Assembly: GCF_029227915.1 (NCBI RefSeq)
Contig: NC_079875.1
Coordinates: 310,001 to 374,000, forward strand
Reading direction: 5' to 3'
Length of the DNA stretch: 64,000 nt
Source of the DNA: Hydractinia symbiolongicarpus
Taxonomy: Eukaryota; Cnidaria; Hydrozoa; Anthoathecata; Hydractiniidae
Shown here: positions 59,906-64,000 of the stretch, one piece after another
Layout: every line of letters starts with the position of its first letter
How positions within the stretch are numbered: position 1 is the first letter of the stretch
Translations under genes and position numbers: made by a program
The notes under the pieces: generated by a model
What the model was told of the DNA's origin: nothing
Databases searched by the model: none
Seen by the model: the letters and a program-made list of their open reading frames with translations, nothing else

Positions 59906-61325
59906 TTTAAAAAATCGTTCGGGAAATGAGTTTACTCCATGGGTACTTTCTTTGTATACTCTTGACTATACGGGCCGAGTCTGGGATTTACGGGAAATCG
60001 CAGGTTTTCGTTTGCCGGCGATTAAACTTCTTTTATTCAGTGTCTCATCAAAAATGAAAACATTTTTGAAAACTACAAGTCTCATGCGATTTAGTGGTGA
60101 AAAGATAATTTAAAAAATTGTTCTGGAAATGACTTTACTCACAGGGTACTTTCTTTGTATACATTCGACTATACGGGACAAGCCCGGGATTTACGGGAAA
60201 TCGCGGGTTTTCGTTTGCCGGCGATTAAACCTTTTTCATTAAGCGTCTCATTAAAAATGAAAACATTTTGGAAAACTACAAGTCTCATTCGTTCTAGTGG
60301 TGCAGAAATAATTTGAAAAATCGTTCGGGAAATGAGTTTACTCCCTGGGTACTTTCTTTGTATACTTTTGACTATACGGGCCGAGTCCGGGAGTTACGGG
60401 AAATTGCGGGTTTTCGTTTGCCGGCGATTAAACTTCTTTTATTCAGCGTCACATCAAAAATGAAAATATTTTTTAAAACTACAAGTCTCGTGCGTTTTAG
60501 TGGTGAAAAAATAATTTGAAAAATCGTTCGGGAAATGAGTTTACTCCCCGGGTACTTTTTTGTATACTTTTAACTTTACAGGCCGAGTCCGGGATTTACG
60601 GAAAATCGCAGGTTTTCGTTTGCCGGCGATTAAACTTCTTTTATTCAGCGTCTCATCAAAAATTAAAACATTTTTGAAAACAACAAGTCTTATGCGTTTT
60701 AGTGGTGAAAAAGTAATTTAAAAAATCGTTCGGGAAATGAGTTTACTCCCTGGGTACTTTCTTTGTATACTTTTGACTATACGGGCCGAGTCCGGGGTTT
60801 ACGGGAAATGGCGGGTTTTCGTTTGCCGGCGATTAAACTTCTTTTATTCAGCGTCTCATCAAACATGAAAACTATTTTAAAAACTACAAGTCTCATGGGC
60901 TTTAGTGGTGAAAAGATATTTTAAAAAATCGTTCTGGAAATGAGTTTACTCACAGGGTACTTTCTTTGTATACATTCGACTATACGGGACAAGCCCGGGA
61001 TTTACGGGAAATCGCGGGTTTTCGTTTGCCGGCAATTAAACCTCTTTCATTAAGCGTCTCATTAAAAATGAAAACATTTTTGAAAACTACAAGTCTCATT
61101 CGTTCTAGTGGTGCAGAAATAATTTGAAAAATCGTTCGGGAAATGAGTTTACTCCCTGGGTACTTTCTTTGTATACTTTTGACTATACGGGCCGAGTCCG
61201 GAAGTTACGGGAAGTTGCGGGTTTTCGTTTGCCGGCGATTAAACTTCTTTTATTCAGCGTCTCATCAAAAATGAAAACATTTTTAAAAACTACAAGTCTC
61301 ATGGGCTTTAGCGGTGAAATAATAA
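59906..61325 (+). repeat. A' marker block A' B F C D B F
   Basis: It opens with CTCCATGGGTAC and TATACTCTTGAC, then B with GACTTTACTCACAGG, F with GAAATTGCGGG, C with TTAACTTTACAGG and AACAACAAG, D with ATCAAACATGAAAACTATTTT, B with GCCGGCAATTAAACC, and F. Most of it parallels 14717-15735, about 45.2 kb away, with one extra C monomer here. Confidence 0.85.
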
Positions 61326-63355
61326 TTTAAAAAATCGTTCGGGAAATGAGTTTACTCCCTGGGTACTATCTTTGTATACTTTTGACTTTACGGGCCGAGT
61401 CTGGGATTTACAGGAAATCGCAGGTTTTCGTTTGCCGGCGGTTAAACTTCTTTTATTCAGCGTCTCATCAAAAATGAAAACATTTGTGAAAACTACAAGT
61501 CTCATGCGATTTAGTGGTGAAAAGATAATTTAAAAAATCGTTCTGGAAATGAGTTTACTCACAGGGTACTTTCTTTGTATGCATTCTACTATACGGGACA
61601 AGCCCGGGATTTACGGGAAATCGCGGGTTTTCGTTTGCAGGCAATTAAACCTCTTTCATTAAGCGTCTTATTAAAAATGAAAACATTTTTGAAAACTACA
61701 AGTCTCATTCGTTCTAGTGGTGCAAAAATAATTTGAAAAATCGTTCGGGAAATGAGTTTACTCCCTGGGTACTTTCTTTGTATACTTTTGACTAGACGGG
61801 CCGAGTCCGGGAGTTACGGGAAGTCACGGGTTTTCGTTTGCCGGCGATTAAACTTCTTTTATTCAGCGTCTCATCAAAAATGAAAACATTTTTAAAAACT
61901 AAAAGTCTCATGGGCTTTAGTGGTGAAATAATAATTTAAAAAATCGTTCGGGAAATGAGTTTACTCCCTGGGTACTTTCTTTGTATACTTTTGACTATAC
62001 GGGCCGAGTCCAGGGTTTACGTGAAATGGGGGGTTTTCGTTTGCCGGCGATTAAATTTCTTTTATTCAGAGTCTCATCAAAAATGAAAACATTTTTAAAA
62101 ACTACAAGTCTCATGGGCTTTAGCGGTGAAATAATAATTTAAAAAATCGTTCGGGAAATGAGTTTACTCCCTGGGTACTATCTTTGTATACTTTTGACTT
62201 TACGGGCCGAGTCTGGGATTTACAGGAAATCGCAGGTTTTCGTTTGCCGGCGATTAAACTTCTTTTATTCAGCGTCTCATCAAAAATGAAAACATTTGTG
62301 AAAACTACAAGTCTCATGCGATTTAGTGGTGAAAAGATAATTTAAAAAATCGTTCTGGAAATGAGTTTACTCACAAGGTACTTTCTTTGTATGCATTCGA
62401 CTATACGGGACAAGCCCGGGATTTACGGGAAATCGCGGGTTTTCGTTTGCAGGCAATTAAACCTCTTTCATTAAGCGTCTCATTAAAAATGAAAACAATT
62501 TTGAAAACTACAAGTCTCATTCGTTCTAGTGGTGCAGAAATAATTTGAAAAATCGTTCGGGAAATGAGTTTACTCCCTGGGTACTTTCTTTGTATACTTT
62601 TGACTAGACGGGCCGAGTCCGGGAGTTACGGGAAGTCACGGGTTTTCGTTTGCCGGCGATTAAACTTCTTTTATTCAGCGTCTCATCAAAAATGAAAACA
62701 TTTTTAAAAACTAAAAGTCTCATGGGCTTTAGTGGTGAAATAATAATTTAAAAAATCGTTCGGAAAATGAGTTTACTCCCTGGGTACTATCTTTGTATAC
62801 TTTTGACTTTACGAGCCGAGTCTGGGATTTACAGGAAATCGCAGGTTTTCGTTTGCCGGCGATTAAACTTCTTTTATTCAGCGTCTCATCAAAAATGAAA
62901 ACATTTGTGAAAACTACAAGTCTCATGCGATTTAGTGGTGAAAAGATAATTTAAAAAATCGTTCTGGAAATGAGTTTACTCACAGGGTACTTTCTTTGTA
63001 TGCATTCGACTATACGGGACAAGCCCGGGATTTACGGGAAATCGCGGGTTTTCGTTTGCAGGCAATTAAACCTTTTTCATTAAGCGTCTCATTAAAAATG
63101 AAAACATTTTTGAAAACTACAAGTCTCATTCGTTCTAGTGGTGCAGAAATAATTTGAAAAATCGTTCGGGAAATGAGTTTACTCCCTGGGTACTTTCTTT
63201 GTATACTTTTGACTAGACGGGCCGAGTCCGGGAGTTACGGGAAGTCACGGGTTTTCGTTTGCCGGCGATTAAACTTCTTTTATTCAGCGTCTCATCAAAA
63301 ATGAAAACATTTTTAAAAACTAAAAGTCTCATGGGCTTTAGTGGTGAAATAAAAA
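61326..63355 (+). repeat. Triple E'-B-F module, copy 3, with an inserted D
   Basis: Trimers start at 61326, 62138 and 62747, with one D monomer (61935-62137, GTTTACGTGAAATGGGGGG) between the first and second. From 62138 on it matches copy 2 at offset 3449-3450. It is followed again by A' at 63356. Confidence 0.86.
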
Positions 63356-64000
63356 TTTAAAAAATCGTTCGGGAAATGAGTTTACTCCATGGGTACTTTC
63401 TTTGTATACTCTTGACTATACGGGCCGAGTCTGGGATTTACGGGAAATCGCAGGTTTTCGTTTGCCGGCGATTAAACTTCTTTTATTCAGCGTCTCATCA
63501 AAAATGAAAACATTTTTGAAAACTACAAGTCTCATGCGATTTAGTGGTGAAAAGATAATTTAAAAAATTGTTCTGGAAATGACTTTACTCACAGGGTACT
63601 TTCTTTGTATACATTCGACTATACGGGACAAGCCCGGGATTTACGGGAAATCGCGGGTTTTCGTTTGCCGGCGATTAAACCTCTTTCATTAAGCGTCTCA
63701 TTAAAAATGAAAACATTTTGGAAAACTACAAGTCTCATTCGTTCTAGTGGTGCAGAAATAATTTAAAAAATCGTTCGGGAAATGAGTTTACTCCCTGGGT
63801 ACTTTCTTTGTATACTTTTGACTATACGGGCCGAGTCCGGGAGTTACGGGAAATTGCGGGTTTTCGTTTGCCGGCGATTAAACTTCTTTTATTCAGCGTC
63901 ACATCAAAAATGAAAATATTTTTTAAAACTACAAGTCTCATGCGTTTTAGTGGTGAAAAAGTAATTTAAAAAATCGTTCGGGAAATGAGTTTACTCCCCG
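63356..64000 (+). repeat. Second A' marker block, cut by the window edge
   Basis: A', B with GACTTTACTCACAGG, F with GAAATTGCGGG, then the start of C ending ACTCCCCG. All match 59906 onward at offset 3450, so the array continues in phase beyond the window. Confidence 0.88.

Larger units (their letters stand above)
1..64000 (+). repeat. 203-bp tandem satellite array filling the whole window
   Basis: The block beginning TTTAAAAAATCGTTC recurs every 203 bases (for example at 1, 204, 407 and 610) through to the last line, always on this strand; I found no reverse-complement copy. About 315 monomers are present. A hand count on one A-type monomer gives 77 G or C of 203 (about 38%). Every stretch is repeat and nothing else, so there is no gene-free gap to explain separately. 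Satellite arrays with higher-order structure are known from centromeres and heterochromatin of many eukaryotes; a centromeric role here is inference. The array continues past both edges. Confidence 0.99.

Noticed and set aside
1-64000. Dozens of recurrent open frames of 61-73 codons on both strands, in two main near-identical families
   Set aside because: They recur with the monomer, overlap on opposite strands, change frame each repeat because 203 is not divisible by 3, and end at stops built into the repeat. They vary like the surrounding DNA, and no protein family is recognisable.
1-64000. CRISPR array
   Set aside because: Repeats are 203 bp, contiguous and mutually similar along their full length; there are no unique spacers.
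1-64000. CENP-B box (NTTCGNNNNANNCGGGN) on either strand
   Set aside because: The best candidates, around GTTCGGGAAATGAG and TTTCGTTTGCCGGCG, match the TTCG but not the required CGGG spacing, and the reverse strand offers nothing better.
1-64000. Telomeric repeats, microsatellites, rRNA spacer or tRNA-derived repeat
   Set aside because: No TTAGGG or TTTAGGG type runs, no rRNA-like segments, and no sequence resembling Pol III A and B boxes in proper order.
1-64000. Promoter-like TATA motifs (GTATAC, CTATAC) in each monomer
   Set aside because: They are part of the repeat unit and have no associated gene. Satellite transcription is possible but nothing in the sequence demonstrates it.
1-64000. 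Assignment to a named satellite family or species
   Set aside because: The A/B two-family plan and HORs resemble the general style of alpha satellite, but the monomer length and sequence do not match it or any satellite I can recall with confidence.

Overview
The whole window is one uninterrupted satellite DNA array. A monomer of about 203 bp (range seen 155-206 bp, nearly all 202-204) repeats head to tail from base 1 to base 64000, roughly 315 copies, all in the same orientation. I see no protein-coding gene, RNA gene, transposon, CRISPR array or unique sequence. Both window edges fall inside the array. Because 203 is not a multiple of 3 and every frame closes within about one monomer, the many 60-106 codon open frames are by-products of the repeat and are not annotated as genes. 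This is eukaryotic-type repeat DNA, most plausibly centromeric, pericentromeric or other constitutive heterochromatin. That assignment is inference from architecture; I do not recognise the monomer and cannot name the species.

Monomers fall into two deep families. The A family carries ACTCCCTGGG, GTATACTTTTGAC, GGGCCGAGTC and CTTCTTTTATTCAGCG. The B family carries TTCTGG, ACTCACAGGG, ATACATTCGAC, GGGACAAGCC and CCTCTTTCATTAAGCG. Within A I separate C (GTCTTTACAGGCCGAG), D (GTTTACGGGAAATGGCGGG), E (AAATCTC plus ATGAATACA) and F (GAGTTACGGGAAGTCGCGGG). These labels are mine. Type order is not random: it forms higher-order repeats (HORs) whose periods are integer numbers of monomers.

Layout: (1) 1-7.3 kb, 10-mer HORs and 6/7-mer deletion derivatives. 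(2) 7.3-15.1 kb, a spaced 12-mer duplication, two adjacent truncated monomers, 3-mers, and a duplicated block at 11.5 and 14.3 kb. (3) 15.1-21.8 kb, an E/B-rich zone with a 5-mer duplication. (4) 21.8-29.5 kb, nested 8-mer, 5-mer and 14-mer tandem duplications. (5) 29.5-35.2 kb, a mixed zone introducing the marker monomers of the next HOR. (6) 35.2-44.5 kb, two near-identical 16-mers and a 15-mer-derived third copy. (7) 44.5-47.4 kb, 4-mer and 3-mer duplications. (8) 47.4-54.1 kb, five consecutive HOR units of 5, 7, 7, 7 and 7 monomers. (9) 54.1-64.0 kb, three copies of a module made of three E'-B-F trimers, ending in a rare marker monomer otherwise seen only near 11.9 and 14.7 kb.

The array looks like a record of repeated unequal exchange: in-register duplications, hybrid monomers at losses of exactly one repeat, and private variants shared by neighbouring HOR copies. 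Each typical monomer also holds a perfect 9-bp dyad, phased CGGG runs in B-type copies, and a CpG content above expectation. All comparisons were made by eye, so boundaries are good to within tens of bases and no percent identities are given.
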